A stretch of DNA of 64,000 nt. Origin: Artemisia argyi. Taxonomy: Eukaryota; Streptophyta; Magnoliopsida; Asterales; Asteraceae. Each line of letters begins with the position of its first letter. Within the stretch, counting starts at the first letter, position 1. Made by a program: the position numbers and the translations under genes. Location: contig CM060704.1 of assembly GCA_030686995.1 (NCBI GenBank), positions 109,622,542 to 109,686,541 on the forward strand, given 5' to 3'. The notes beneath the pieces were generated by a model. That model was given only the letters and a program-made list of their open reading frames with translations, searched no databases and was not told the origin of the DNA. Below, one piece after another: positions 46,797-60,084 of the stretch.

Positions 46797-48989
46797 TACT
46801 TCCACGAAAACATAACCCTATGACCGTCACGTGCCTGCCTGCCAAGCTGAAGCCTCATTTGTGGTTAGTTGCTGACATAGGTGATGAGATTTGTGTCTCA
46901 TTATCTGATATGTTATATTCACTTATTATAGTTGATTACTATAATTGTTTTTCATATAAGCATGCTCATGTATCGTATATGTCACCACGTTATGCTTTTC
47001 CTTGCATAGCTTCATAATTTGACCTCGAGTTTGGTCACTTGCTTTTGTCTTTCAGAACGTCTTGGTATTTGGGAAGGACATAGTCTTAGTATAACTGAGT
47101 TGAGTATTTCAAAATTCATGGAACCTCGGTGGAATATAGACTGGTCATCTATATTCAACCCGGGATAGTGAGATATAGGCTGACCACCTATGTCTGACTC
47201 AGAAATGAATTTTGCAATACTGAGAATGGTTATAAAAAAAAATTCTGTCTGGATTGAATTCTCTACTCAATTCCCAAATGTTTCATTTACGTGTGTGTAA
47301 ACACTCGTTGGCAGAACATTCATACTTTTCACCATCTCGTTAACCACCGATTGGAAGCACGCAAACTGGTCATTTCATCTCATGGACATTTACGTCTATG
47401 CACGATACACTTATATCACAGTATTTTCTTTTATCACAATCTCATTTTGTTGCAGTTGTCACAATCTTTCCCCTTCTCACCCTCATTATCATTTCCTTTC
47501 CCCATTCCCCATATATAAGGAATTAGCTAACACTCTATAGACTCCGATGTCACTTATTCCTCATTACTCCCTATATTGATAAGTGGATATTATCAATGAC
47601 CTCCCTAGGAAAAACTTTCCATACCATCTATAAGGAGGATCTCTCGGTACATTGAAACCATTCAAAACTCAACAGAAATATCAGGATACCACAAAACTAT
47701 TCGAACCACTAACACTGGCCTGATTGCCACAATTCCACCATCCGGAAAGTATTGGCTTGATTGAATTACAAGATTAGTTTCGATGCGAATGCTCACTAAG
47801 CAACACTATAGAGATACATCCAACCTCCTAACCAAGACTATAGAACCTTCAATTGAACATGTCCTCACTAATAGACTTTATTCAAACATGTTAGACACCT
47901 ATGCATTTGTGCAGACATACATACCTGGCTATTTTTATCCTCTTGATACGTTCACTCTAAATGGATTTTTCTCCAAACTACCATTATACAAAACATATAT
48001 CTTGTAAGAAATACTTTTCTGAGGCACTTATTTTGACAAGCAAATTCCTTTTGGTTAACCTTTCACAAAACTATTGAATGTTAGGAAATTTTAAACAACA
48101 ATCTTTGGTCAACCATATTATCCACCTTATGTTGAAAATTGTCCTATCTTGCATAACTATTAAATTTTGAAACATCAAGAAATACGTTACTTTAAAAAGC
48201 CGTTTGCTTAAAGTTGTAAAGGGAAGGTTTATGAACAAAACACACAATCTCAAAACAAACTTTGAAAATCAATCACTATATTACATCACTTATACATTTA
48301 GGATTTTGTGAATTTATGACATAGAACTTGGGGAAAATCTTAGTAATGGAAACTAAGCATCGCAGGTGGAAAGAGACTCAATTCCTGAAATCCTGCGGAG
48401 GATCACAACCTTATCCTAATCTATTATTTTCAACAACACCCTTTCACGGATTTAACCCTATAAGTCTTTCAAAACAAGATTCATGATACCCATTTCAATT
48501 ATTCCTAATAAAGGAATTTGATTCACCTCAACTCCTAACGATTTCATTAAGATCTCTTTGGAACCACACCACCTATCATCTGTAGACCAATGGTCAGAAT
48601 TTGAGATTGATTCAAACATAGGGAGATATGCCCAAATCGGGTGTGATTGACACTAGAAATGGTTGGACTAACCATTTGCCATAAATCAAATTCAATTGCA
48701 ACCTTAGTTACCACACGAGTGTAGAGACTACACCATTTGAAGCACTCTATGGCCGAAGTGCCAACATCCATTGACGGATTGAAATTGGCAAAAGCCCAAC
48801 TCTCTAGTCCAGTAGGCATTCATGAACCCGATATACACTGGATCGTTCAACATTTCTGACAGAGTAGGCCTGGTGGCCGTCAGACTTGAACCTTGCTAGA
48901 GCTCAATAGCTCACACGATAAGAATCATCATCTTTTCAACAATACAACTTCAGAGACCAACACAAACTGAACTTCGGGACGAAGTTCCT
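46797..48989 (+). pseudogene. Element C interior: decayed pol-derived sequence, no open frame
   Basis: No gag or RT is recognisable. Integrase scraps remain: a TYHL-TNGQN-like stretch (about 48570-48622, the degraded AYHPQTDGQ region) and SYHTSVETTPFEALYGRS (about 48706-48760). The 3' end is collinear with the B interior just before its purine tract (GAACTTCGGGACGAAGTTCC). Short ORFs here have no family resemblance. Confidence 0.65.
47132..47194 (+). other. Paired hairpins with complementary loops in element C
   Basis: Hairpin 1: GAATATAGA (47132-47140) pairs with TCTATATTC (47148-47156), loop CTGGTCA. Hairpin 2: GATATAGG (47172-47179) pairs with CCTATGTC (47187-47194, one G-T pair), loop CTGACCA. 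The loop cores TGGTCA and TGACCA are reverse complements, so a kissing interaction is possible. Confidence 0.6.
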
Positions 48990-49005
48990 TTTAAGGGGGT
49001 GAGAC
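48990..49005 (+). other. Polypurine tract, element C
   Basis: TTTAAGGGGGTGAGAC directly before the 3' LTR. Confidence 0.75.
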
Positions 49006-52000
49006 TGTAACAACCCGCATTTTCGGGACATTTCTCCTATTCACTATTCATCATTTACTATTCATCGATTACTATTCACCGGTCACTATTCATCATTTTC
49101 GGAGTCAGTTTGTGATTCCGAGAAGTGTTCAGAAATTTTACTATTCATGTGACACTATTCATTCCCGAAGGGAAATCACTATTCATGATCATCGTTCGTC
49201 ATTTCGTAAACTGAGTTTACGAGTCTTCAAATTCGCGTAACCAGTTAGGTTTAGCTGCGAATTCATGCATCATTCATTAATGACACTTCATATAGACTGG
49301 AATAGTCTACACATCATCATCACATTAGTTACTACACGGATATGCATTATTTTCATATACGTATGCTTAATTTGTAATTAACGATACCACTCAGTTTTTA
49401 CTACTAACAATACTCCCGACTATGATCCTAACATATTTACATACTCATAATAATAATATAAAAATTATATTATTAATTTACCCGGTGTTTTAAAACCAAT
49501 GGCTACATTTTTCGGTCAGAGCTTATAACTCCGTCGGTTTGCGTTATCTCAATACGATAATTATTTCAACACCCGATTCTCATCAGGAATAATATTTTAC
49601 AACTTTTACAACTTCGTCGTATTTTATTTCACCTCGGTAACATTTATTTTTAGTTAACTCGGTACCCGATAACACCTAATACATAAAACCAACTAATACT
49701 TACACTTTGGGGACAAGCTCAATTAATGAGCCACCAACAAACCTCCCCTTTTTACTCCTTGTTTCCCTCCTTTTGCCACCCATATGTCCCCCCCTTGGAC
49801 CAACTTTTTGACCACCATTAATGCTAGACCCATATAAATACTCCTTTCCACCACATTTCATCACATTAACACTTCATTTTTACACCAACAAAATGCTCTC
49901 TTCTCTCCTTCCTTGTGTGTGTGATCGGCCAAGAAACAACCATAAGGAGAATCCATAAACTTTTCAAGATCCAAGTGTTTATCAAGTCCCAATCAAGATC
50001 TAGTTGGGGTTTTGTGGTAAAAACCCAAGATTATTAATCAATTTCTCATCAAATCACCTCAAATCTTCAAGTAAGCTTCAAAAACACTTTTGATCTTTTC
50101 ATACTTTCATTACTTTATATTTTTATGTATTTTCAAGAAATATTGGTAAAACATGCAAGTATGTAAGATCCATACCACTTATTACTCATTTTGTTTTTAT
50201 AAACATAGATCTATAAGTTTTATTAACAATCTCATGAGATCCACCAAGATTGGTGATGTTTAGGACCCCATGACACCCTAAGAAGGTGTATGGTAGGATT
50301 GGGTGTTTGTGAAGTTGATTTGAGATAGTTTGGTTAAGCTTTGAACAACCCTTGAACTAGAAAAGTTGATTTTGACAAACTTTTAAAGCTGCTGTCCCTT
50401 TTTGTGAAACGTGGGAAAATCAGTGGGTTTTGGGTAACTTTGGACCTAAGGTTTAGAAAATACATTCCGAGACGAAACTATGGCCGAAAACGGGGATAAA
50501 ATCCGAGTTACGATGAAAAAGATATGCTATTTTCAAGATTTACGACGAAAACTATATTTTCTGAAATATTGAATCTGTCCCGATTTTTCTAGCTAGGAAA
50601 ACTGAGATTAAATGATATCTTGACTAGCCGAGACCTTGAAAAACCTAAAGTATACTTGATTACCTTCGCGGGGATATAAAGAACATAGAAAACAGGCTTG
50701 TAACGAAAAAGATACAAGTGTTTGAAATCCGACGATATATATATATTTCCATCAGCTTTTGTACACTAATAGAGTTTTGACGTAAACTGTCTTTGCGAGA
50801 CACCACTTTCACGGCTGTTTTTCTTTATGATCGGATCAGTTTGAGTCCGAGCCGTAGTTTTATGAAATCAAGATCTCCCAGCAAGCTTTTCAAATCAATT
50901 GGCCGTTTGATCATTGGACTCGTAACGAATAAACTACGACCTCATCTATATACCCGATAAACTATATATTTTGACAGCTTTTGCTATAATGAAATTTTCT
51001 AAGTGTTGAACATAATATTTTCAAATAGCAACAATAAGAGTCGATTCTCTCATTGATCAAGACCCGTATAGCCAAAAGTTAAATAACACGACTTCAAGAT
51101 ATTGTTACAAGGTTTTCAAAAGCGCCGAGCTTGACCATTAACACTTAACGTACAATATTTCGCGACTAGTTTTGCGAGGCCATTTTGGTCATATTTTCAA
51201 GTAATGAAAACGTTATTTTTGCGGCGAAAACCTTATATTTACCGATAAAACACCAAACGAGGATTGTGGAGTACCTTTTCAACACAACTACATGAAAAGT
51301 GGTTATTAACTTAACGAGACGTCAAAAATATAATTTTGACGATAAACACTATTTTCAAAACTAACGAGTGGTATCGATAACATACGTACTTGCATGTGTA
51401 GCATCATTTCGTTTCTTACATTAGAAACTATCATTCATATTAGGTTGCGATTAGAGATCGTGCCTCATTTCAGTGTATCCACTTTTGTCATCATAGCTAT
51501 CGCACCAGGTGAGTTCATACCCCCTACTTTTGCTTGTTTTTATAACTGTTTTGGGGGAGAATACATGCTCGTTTTTTTTTAACTAAACTCGATGCTTGTT
51601 TTATTGGAACGTGCAATACTTGATTGATTATTCAAATGCACCTATGTGTATATCGGTTGCATACTTGATTATTTTCTCGCATACACAAGCGTTTTATAAA
51701 CATGCAACACACTTTATGAACTCTTGCTTTTATGCAACACCCTTTATGAACTCTTGCTTTTATGCAACACCCTTTATGAACTTTTGCTTTTATGCAACAC
51801 ACTCTATGAACTTTTGCTTTTATGCAACACACTTTATGAACTTTTGCTTTTATGCAACACACTTTATGAACTTTTGCTTTTATGCAACACACTTTATGAA
51901 CTTTTGCTCTTATGCAACACACTTTATGAACTTTTGCTTTTATGCAACACACTTTATGAACTTTTGCTCTTATGCAACACACTTTGTGAACTATTGCTTT

Positions 52001-52805
52001 TATGCAAACACTTTTATGGACCACACTGAAACTTATGCTTTATTTACACTATTACGCGGATTAGCCTAAGCCCTTGAATCCCACTATGCCCAAACTCATG
52101 AACCGTCAATTCCTGCTGGGAAGCGCGAATGTTATAAATAGATCTATTGGTGGTGACTCCCCCGTTCGGTTTGACCGGATAGGCAAACGCGAGCGTATAA
52201 CATGTCGAATTACAAGTGTAACGGGATAAACACTTGCCGGGCCTTTATATTTAACATGCTTCTTGAGCATGCACACTGTCGTAGCTTCGGTTGCATGAAC
52301 TTAGCGCTAGCGTAATAGACTATTTTTCTATGTGATATTATATTTGTTGTAATGATCACACACTCTATTCATGGTCCACAATCCTGATTTTACTGTAAGG
52401 TAAACTTTACTTTTATGACATTGTGAGTTACACAATGGTCACAAAACTCTCTATTGTACTCACAACACTATTGTTTTAATACAAACTTATGAACTCACCA
52501 ACCTCGTGTTGACACTCTTTAGCATGTATTTTCAGGTTTTAAGCAATGGCACGCTACTGGAGGTTTTGGCAGGGCATGGCATGGTCATAGAAGACTCTGA
52601 TATTCACTTGGGGACCATTTTAAACTATTTTACGGGCCTACTTCCGCACTATATTTTAACGATGTAAATTCAATACTTTTGGTCGAATGATTTTATTCTA
52701 AATGATTGAAGTGAAAACCAGTTTTGAACTTGTGTTGTAATACCAATTGAGTTACACCCCAGCTACATGTACGCTTCCGCTGGACCCGATTCAGGGGGTG
52801 TGACA
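49006..52805 (+). repeat. Element C 3' LTR
   Basis: 3800 bp, TGTAACA to TGTGACA. It lacks one ACTATTCATCATTTT unit present in the 5' LTR and is otherwise nearly identical, including the tandem array. Confidence 0.95.
51703..52018 (+). repeat. 30-bp tandem repeat array in C 3' LTR
   Basis: Unit for unit the same as 45635-45950, including the order of variant units. Confidence 0.95.
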
Positions 52806-52810
52806 CCACA
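52806..52810 (+). repeat. Target-site duplication of C, right copy (CCACA)
   Basis: Matches 42918-42922. Confidence 0.93.
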
Positions 52811-53116
52811 CAAGGACCACACAAGACACAAGGAGTTGCTAAACCTAATGCTGCAGGTCTAAAGGAAAAGAATGATTACCTTGGTATTTTACCTAAGTGT
52901 GAAGAGTGCCTACATCATCATAACCCAGGCCGTTGCCCGGAACCATGTGGCAACTGTAAGAAGATCGGACACAAAGCCAAGTATTGCAAGGCTCCCACCC
53001 TCGCAATGTATCAGAAACTCACGGTAATCTGCCATGAATGTGGAGTAGTGGGACACTCCAAGAGTGAATGTCCGGTGTTGAGAGACCGGAACTGGAGGAG
53101 GCAGTTCATGTTTTAA
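52811..53116 (+). pseudogene. gag: 3' part of B2 second-interior gag
   Basis: The linker and three zinc-knuckle motifs of B Gag resume after C (CEECLHHHNPGRC with Leu for Arg, CGNCKKIGHKAKYC, CHECGVVGHSKSEC) and end at the same stop as B1. Near 52826-52830 the DNA reads AAGACACAAGG where B1 has AAGAGACAAGG. Confidence 0.8.
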
Positions 53117-56100
53117 AACCATAGTTGAGCCCTCTAGGGTTGTACTTTCTTTGGTACTTTCCATAAGTACGTCGGTGTAACCTAGTTATATGAAGCACTT
53201 TCCTATCTAATGTAATGACTATCCTTGTTATCTCGGTGATAATCGTAACCTTCGTTTATTCAATTTCCCATTGCAATTGTGCAATTTTTAATCGTTTCGC
53301 AACATTATACCATTGTCTTATTTAGGGAATAGGCCGATTTCGTACTTGACGGATTAGTAGATTATTACCATTCCATAGTATTTACCCATGTATCCAAGAA
53401 ACCATTCCACGAGTTTTATTTCAAACTATTTTACTACCTTATGGGGAAATTGTTTTACCGAATTTCTAAAATAAGCCGTTTTGTTACCGTACTATAAACT
53501 AATTTTTCCGATATTACGCCAAATATTTACTATCATTACGCGAAACAATTTTTATATTACTTTGAAAGGAAATATTTAGTATACCATTTTTAATAAGAAT
53601 GCGTTGAACACCATCTAAAACTTTTGAGAAAAGTAATACTATCTTGACTAAATCAAGCATCGCATCATTAGTCCTCAACTATACATAGCCTGATCACCTA
53701 TGTATACTTCAGGAAGGATTATGCCATGAAGGAAATAGTTACTTTTTAAAGTATTGCTAATAACAATCTTCGTTTAAAAGCGTTTTAAACAAGTAAACTC
53801 TTTTATAAATGTCCTTTTTCGGACAAACACTTCCTGGATACTTATCCCACCTGTCACCTACTTAGCCATTAAGTTGGACTTTCCATTGACTTCTCTAGGA
53901 GAGAATTCCCATATCAAGTACTAGGAGGATTCCTCGATACAAGAAAAACAATAAAAGGATTACGGAACTATAATACCTGGACTAAGAAAATTTATAATCC
54001 AACAACAATCCTACAGTACCACGAGACCATCCGATTCACCATCTCTGACCTAGTTGTCCAATTTATTATTCAAAGGTACTAGCTAGACTGAGCTATAGGA
54101 TCGAACACATTGTGAAGGTACGCTAAGCAACACCATAGGAATAAACCAACCCTCCTAACCGATACTGTAGAGCGATTTGATTAAACATGGCCTTATCTAA
54201 ACGCAAACATCCCTGTAATAAGTTTCACCAAGGATAATTGATTTGAGTTATGGATATCGATATAGATTCCCTTAAGACATTGTGTTCTCAAGAAATTCTA
54301 GATAACCTCATTTACATACCAAGAAAGGAATCAGACCCGAATATACATTTTGCCAACGTGATGACAAAATTTCAACGATAAACCATCTCAAGACTTAAGT
54401 TGGTTGAATACCTAGGCTTGTAGTTTTTCCAGATACCCACCAATAGGTAACATCCAATATCAGGAACCGAACGTTAGACATCTATGCATTTAGTGTCTTC
54501 ACTTTTAAGTAAAGTTGATTTAAAATTTGTGTTTATACAAATCACATATCTCGTGGAAAATAATTTTTGAATTACCTATTTTGAACAAATACGATCATTT
54601 TTAATCAATATTTAGCTAAACCATTGTACAATGGGAAATATATAAACATCAAACTTTGGTAAACAGTCCTATTCACAACCTATTTGAAAACCGCGTCACA
54701 TTTCCTAACTATTGAATTTTGAATCATCAAGAAAGATATTATTTAGTAAACCATTTGCTCCATTTTCTAAATTCGTTTATTCAGAAAAAGATTTCGACCA
54801 AAAACTCAAAAATCGCGAGATAAATTTTGAAAACCAATCACCATGCTACGTCGCTTATGCATTTAGGGCTTTGTGACTTGACAATAAGGAATATTGGAAT
54901 ATGTGATGAAGGAAATTAGGAGGAACACCATAGAACGATTACAAACGTCAGTAATGGAGACCAAGCACAGTAGGCAAAGGATGACACATGTCTTAGAAAT
55001 CCATTAGACCAAAACACAAAGAATCAAACTTTGTTACCCCTATTCTATCTTCTTCGTATAACGCCGTGTTCGAAAGACGTAACGTTGTGGAATTAGTCAC
55101 AAGATTTATTGTACCTATTTCAATTGTTCCTGATAAAGGTGATCGAATCACCTCAGACTTCTAGCTATCATTTTAAGACTTCCTTCGGAACCCCATTTAG
55201 ATGTAAACACCGCCTACTATCCTCAGACCGATGGTCAGAACGAGAGAACGATTTAAACATAGGAAAGTTATACTCAGAGTATGAGTGATTGACTCTAGAA
55301 ATGGTTGGACTAACCATTTACCATAAATCGGATTCTTTTACAACCATAGTTATCGTGCGAGCATAGAGACTACATCAATTGAGGCACTTTATGGTCGAAG
55401 TACCAATTACCCATTTACAGACCGAAATCGGAAAGTTAAATTCACTGGTCTAGAACTAAATTATGGAACAACAAAGGAAATTTCACAAGTCAAGAACCAG
55501 TTACAAGCAACGAGGAGTTGGTAGAGGTAGGTTGGTACATGACACACGTCATGCGGATTGGGTATCCCTGAACAGCAAACCAACTAGATTCACGCAAGAG
55601 AACGAACTAAGTTGAAAGCTTTGCCTTGGAGAGGTATGATACAATTTTGGTAAACACGAGAGATTGAACCTTTGGTATACTGGACCAATTAAGATTCATT
55701 TTAGAATCGACCAGCTGACATATAAGAATTGAGTTCTGGCAGAATTCAGCAACATATATTACCTATATTACATTATAAACCTGAAGAAGCACTGATCATC
55801 TATTGACGAACCAAACTCGGAAAAAGCCAAACTCACTATTCCAATAGGCATTCATGAAATAACCAGAAATTTCCTACAAGTCAAGAATCAATTACAAATT
55901 CTATAAGTTGTAAACCATTAAAACTTCAAATTGGTAGCCGGATCATGTTGAAAGTTCTACCTAGGAAAGGCATGATATTATTCGGAAAAATTTGGAAAGT
56001 TAAAACTGATATACACTGGACCATGTAATATTTCAGATAGAGTAGGCCTAGTGGCCATCAGACTTGAGCCTTGTTAGAGAACAGCCGGATTACACAACTA

Positions 56101-56338
56101 TGTTTCACCTATTCAAACCCCAGGAAATGACTTTCAGATTAGTCACTTATGATTCCATTGGAAGGAATCCAACCCAATGACAAACCTAAACCTAGAAATC
56201 ATGGACTGTTAGGTCGAACGATTGAAACAGAGTCGAATTCCTATAATGAAAGTTGGCTGGAATTCTCAACTATTATCATCTTTTCACCAATACCACTCCA
56301 GAGACCAACACAAACTGAACTTCGGGACGAAGTTCCTG
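53117..56338 (+). pseudogene. Degenerate pol remnant, B2 second interior
   Basis: Collinear with the other B pol remnants. It lacks about 50 bp at about 54494 relative to B1, between short TTTA/TTAG repeats. The CTGATCA-loop hairpin is retained near 53690. Confidence 0.7.
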
Positions 56339-56352
56339 TTAGAGGGGAAGAC

Positions 56353-59342
56353 TGTCACAACTCGTAATTTCCGGTCATTTTCCAAACCTCGACAATTTAC
56401 TATTCATCATTTACTATTCATCAATCACTATTCATCATTTTCGAGTTCAATTTGACATTCTGAGAAGCGTTCAAAAATTTTACTATTCACTTGACACTAT
56501 TCATTTCTGGAAGAAATGTCACTATTCACGTGTATTACTCATGTCATCGTAAATTTAGTTTACGAGTATTCAAATTCGCGTAACCGTATTGGTTCAGGTG
56601 CGAACTCATGCATTATCATTTGGGACATCTCATACGGACTAGAAATAGTCTGCATATCATCTTTATGGCACTTGCATACTATTCCACTCGTAGGATAATT
56701 AAATTAGTACTTTTGGTATAATTAACTTTTACTTATAATTATTTCTATATAAACGTTAACAAATGATCAATAATGTGACTAACACGTCCCACACTCCCGA
56801 CTATGATCCCAATATATTTTTATATTCATTTTTATAATATAAAAATTATAACATTAATTTACCCGGTGTTTTGGAAATTTATTTAATTTATATCGTACGC
56901 CTAATTCATTTACGACGGTTTTCGTAAAAACTAAACAATAATCATCCAAACACTCAATATTGATACCCAACATATTTTTACAATTTGTACAACTTTATTT
57001 TATCCCGGTTAACTCCGTTAAAATTTATTTTTAGTTAACTCGGTACCCGGTACACCTTAAAACTACAAATAAATACACAAATCATCACCTAATACCACAA
57101 ATTCTTACACAACCCATCATTTTTCTTCCTTCCTCCATCTTGCCGCCCCTCCCCTCCTTACCAATCAACTTACACACTTGAATTTCCTACTAACTCATTA
57201 AAACCTTGTCATAACTTGTCTAGAATAGAAAATATAAAAACATAAAACTACACTTTTTCATTCATTTCCAAAATCAAAACAAGTAAACTTTCTCTTTTCT
57301 CTCTTCTCTTGTGGTGTTCGGCCAAGGATCAAGGAGCAAGAAAACATCATCAACTTTCCAAGAAAAATATATAAACAAGATCATCTAAGGTTCCTTTAAG
57401 GGTTTTGCAATACAAACTTAAGGATTTCCTAACTTTCCACCATCATAAACCCATCTATCTTTCAAGTAAGTGTATGAAACCTATTTTTATAATTTTACCA
57501 AGCTTTTATAATAATCATATGATTTATATACAAGATCTACATGCATAAGTTACTTATACCACTTTATTTTATAAACTTTTAACTTTTGAGCCATAGAAAT
57601 AGATTATAGGTAGATCCTTGTTAGATCCACTTGATTTTTGATGTTTAGGAACCCATGACACCCTAAGAAGGTGTATGGTAGGATTAGACTAGTTTTGTGG
57701 TGATTGAAAGTGGTTTGGTTGAAGTTGGAACAAGTTAGAAACTAGGAAAATCTATTTTTAACACTTTCAAAATGTTGCTGTCCCTTTTTGGCAAACGTGG
57801 AAATATCAGGGGCAAGGGTGTAACTTTTGACCAAAGATTTAGAAAATACTCTCCGATACGAAACTATAGCCGAAAACGGGGATAAAAACGAGTTAATAAC
57901 GAAGGAGATATGATTTTTGTAAATTTAACGACGAAAACTATTTTCTGAAAAACTGCATGCGGTTTGACAGTTTTCGACGGGCAAATATAGGCATTAAACT
58001 TAACCTAGAGGAGCCGAGTTATCAAAAATATATTAGTACTTACTAAAACGAATCCGTGGACATAAAGGACGAGTAAAATGAGCTTAAAACGACCAAGTTA
58101 TACACGTTTTAATATCGTCAAAACTATATACATATATATAGTCACTACTAGAAAAATAATAACTTACGTACTAAATGGTATATTTTCTAGAAATATTACT
58201 AAGGACTATTTTCTTAACAAATGAAATACGTATGACCCAAAAGAATATTTATACGACATAACGACGTTATTTTAAGGTTTTCGATACGAGGAATATAACG
58301 CTATCATTTTTATACGAGATAATACGACAAGTTATATACTTCCCTATTTGGACTTATTTTTCCTAAGTATGGAAACTATTTTACTATGACAATAACGAGT
58401 ATTTCCAAATTACGTGTGGTATAGGTATCATGTGCATGTGCATTCATTACATTACGGCTTGATCTAAATTAGATCACGATTATCCATTTAGGTTGCGGCT
58501 AGTGTTCGCGCCTCATTGTCCCGACTACTTTACCATCGTTGTACCATCTTAGTACTATCACTCCAGGTGAGTCTTCATAGCCCCGTTTTTAGTACTTATT
58601 TGATTTTAAATCCCACGGGGGAGAATACATTGCACAATTATTTTTTTTTGTACATGCCCAAGTATTAAATTCCATACATTGCTTAAGTTGTTAGTACTAT
58701 CACTTCAAGTCCCCTTTATTATCATGGACCATTAATTATATTGCCAAGCGAGAGTGAGTGGATAGATCTATCGAGGGTGACTCCTCCATTCGTGTTTGGG
58801 TTGCTCCATAAGGAAAACGAATTCATTTCATGTCTGAATAATTTGAGTGCCTGATAAACACTCCTTTGGGGCCAATTTTAGTACGTCGAGCTTCGGTGCC
58901 ATGAGCTTAAGAGACAATGTAGCTTTTTGACATTTTAGTACTTTACTTTATACTTGTGGTTAATGTACATACGATTTAACTTATAAACCTATGATTATTC
59001 ACCAACTTTATGTTGACCGTTTTTTTTTCGCAATGTATTTCTCAGGTAACTAAGGTAGTTCATGTGCATACATTTGGACCTTCATGGAGTCGCGGAGTCG
59101 ACGCGTCTCACCTTATATTTTCTGCACTTATGAAACGTTTGATCTTGTGGAACTTATTTTAACTAAATTGGCAATAACTTTTGGGACCTAAGTTTTGTAA
59201 ACTCTGAATGTTTTAAATGATCAAACGCTGTGTTTTCTAAACGACACTTTAGGTCGTTCAATGTAACTGTAACGATGGTGCTATGACAGTCACCCCCAGG
59301 TATTCCATTCCGCTGCCATTCAGGTATTTTGGGGGTGTGACA
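56353..59342 (+). repeat. Element B2 right LTR
   Basis: 2990 bp, TGTCACA to TGTGACA. It is followed by AAGTA and then A pol. Its start array lacks the TATTCACAAG unit seen in the other B LTRs. Confidence 0.94.
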
Positions 59343-59347
59343 AAGTA
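59343..59347 (+). repeat. Target-site duplication of B2, right copy (AAGTA)
   Basis: Matches 29819-29823 and 20416-20420. Confidence 0.92.
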
Positions 59348-60084
59348 AGTCATCCGAAAAGCAGTTTGATGACGTACCTATCGTTAGGGATTTCCCTGAA
59401 GTATTCCCTGAAGAATTACCTGGTATTCCACCCGTACGTCAAGTAGAATTTCAGATTGAACTAGTGCCTGGAGCGGCACCAGTAGCTAAAGCACCTTATA
59501 GGCTAGCGCCATCTGAAATGGAAGAGTTGTCAGAACAACTAAAGGAATTATCGGATAAAGGATTTATTCGACCAAGCTCATCACCTTGGAGAGCTCCAAT
59601 TTTGTTCGTTAAGAAGAAGGATGGATCCTTTCGAATGTGCATCGATTACCGGGAGTTGAATAAACTTACGGTAAAGAATCGATATCCATTACCTCGAATT
59701 GATGATCTGTTTGACCAATTGCAAGGATCAAGTGTGTACTCAAAAATTGATCTGAGATCAGGATATCATCAGCTAAGAGTTCGAGAAGAAGATATTCCGA
59801 AAACTGCATTCAGAACGCGCTATGGTCACTATGAATTTCAAGTAATGCCGTTCGGTCTGACCAATGCACCAGCAGTTTTCATGGATTTAATGAATCGAGT
59901 ATGCAAACCTTACTTGGATAAGTTTGTAATAGTATTCATCGACGATGTTTTGATCTACTCTCACAACAAAGAAGAACACGCGGGACATTCACGAATTATT
60001 CTAGAACTGCTCAAGAAGGAAGAATTGTACGCTAAGTTCTCTAAGTGCGACTTTTGGATTCACATCGTACAGTTTTTAGGACAC
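59348..60084 (+). pseudogene. pol: RT fragment of element A, unit 2, truncated
   Basis: The protease-RT linker and RT fingers/palm are open here, with no stop: SEQLKE where unit 1 has a [23 protein letters not shown] and catalytic FIDDVLIYS. At QFLGH (60069-60084) the sequence switches to B interior. The frame runs 12 codons into unrelated sequence and ends at 60120. RNase H and integrase are missing. Confidence 0.88.
60081..60084 (+). other. Illegitimate junction between A RT and B interior (ACAC)
   Basis: The sequence matches A up to ACAC (A unit 1: 21154-21157) and B from ACAC onward (B1: 14645-14648). Only four bases are shared at the switch, so this is a non-homologous or microhomology join. 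Confidence 0.8.

Larger units (their letters stand above)
42923..52805 (+). mobile_element. Element C: short-interior non-autonomous LTR element (LARD-like)
   Basis: LTRs of 3815 and 3800 bp (TGTAACA...TGTGACA) flank a 2268-bp interior with PBS and purine tract but no gag. It is inserted in the gag of B with a CCACA duplication. The LTRs differ by only 11 substitutions by eye plus one 15-bp repeat-unit gap, making it the youngest layer. LTR landmarks and integrase scraps show kinship with B. Confidence 0.9.
29824..59342 (+). mobile_element. Element B2: tandem LTR-interior-LTR-interior-LTR, with element C inside
   Basis: Three B LTRs (29824-32817, 38085-41088, 56353-59342) alternate with two interiors, bounded by one AAGTA pair. 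Each interior begins with its own PBS and ORF1 remnant and ends with a purine tract. This is the product expected from unequal recombination between LTRs of the same inserted element. The second interior carries C. Confidence 0.88.
26602..60084 (+). mobile_element. Element A, unit 2: second tandem interior, 3' truncated, carrying expanded B
   Basis: PBS, ORF1 and gag-pro (26602-29823) match unit 1, with about 25 substitutions by eye over 3.2 kb. B is inserted at the identical AAGTA site. Pol resumes at 59343 but stops within RT at about 60084. The same-site insertion shows that the A+B nest was duplicated as a whole. Confidence 0.85.
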
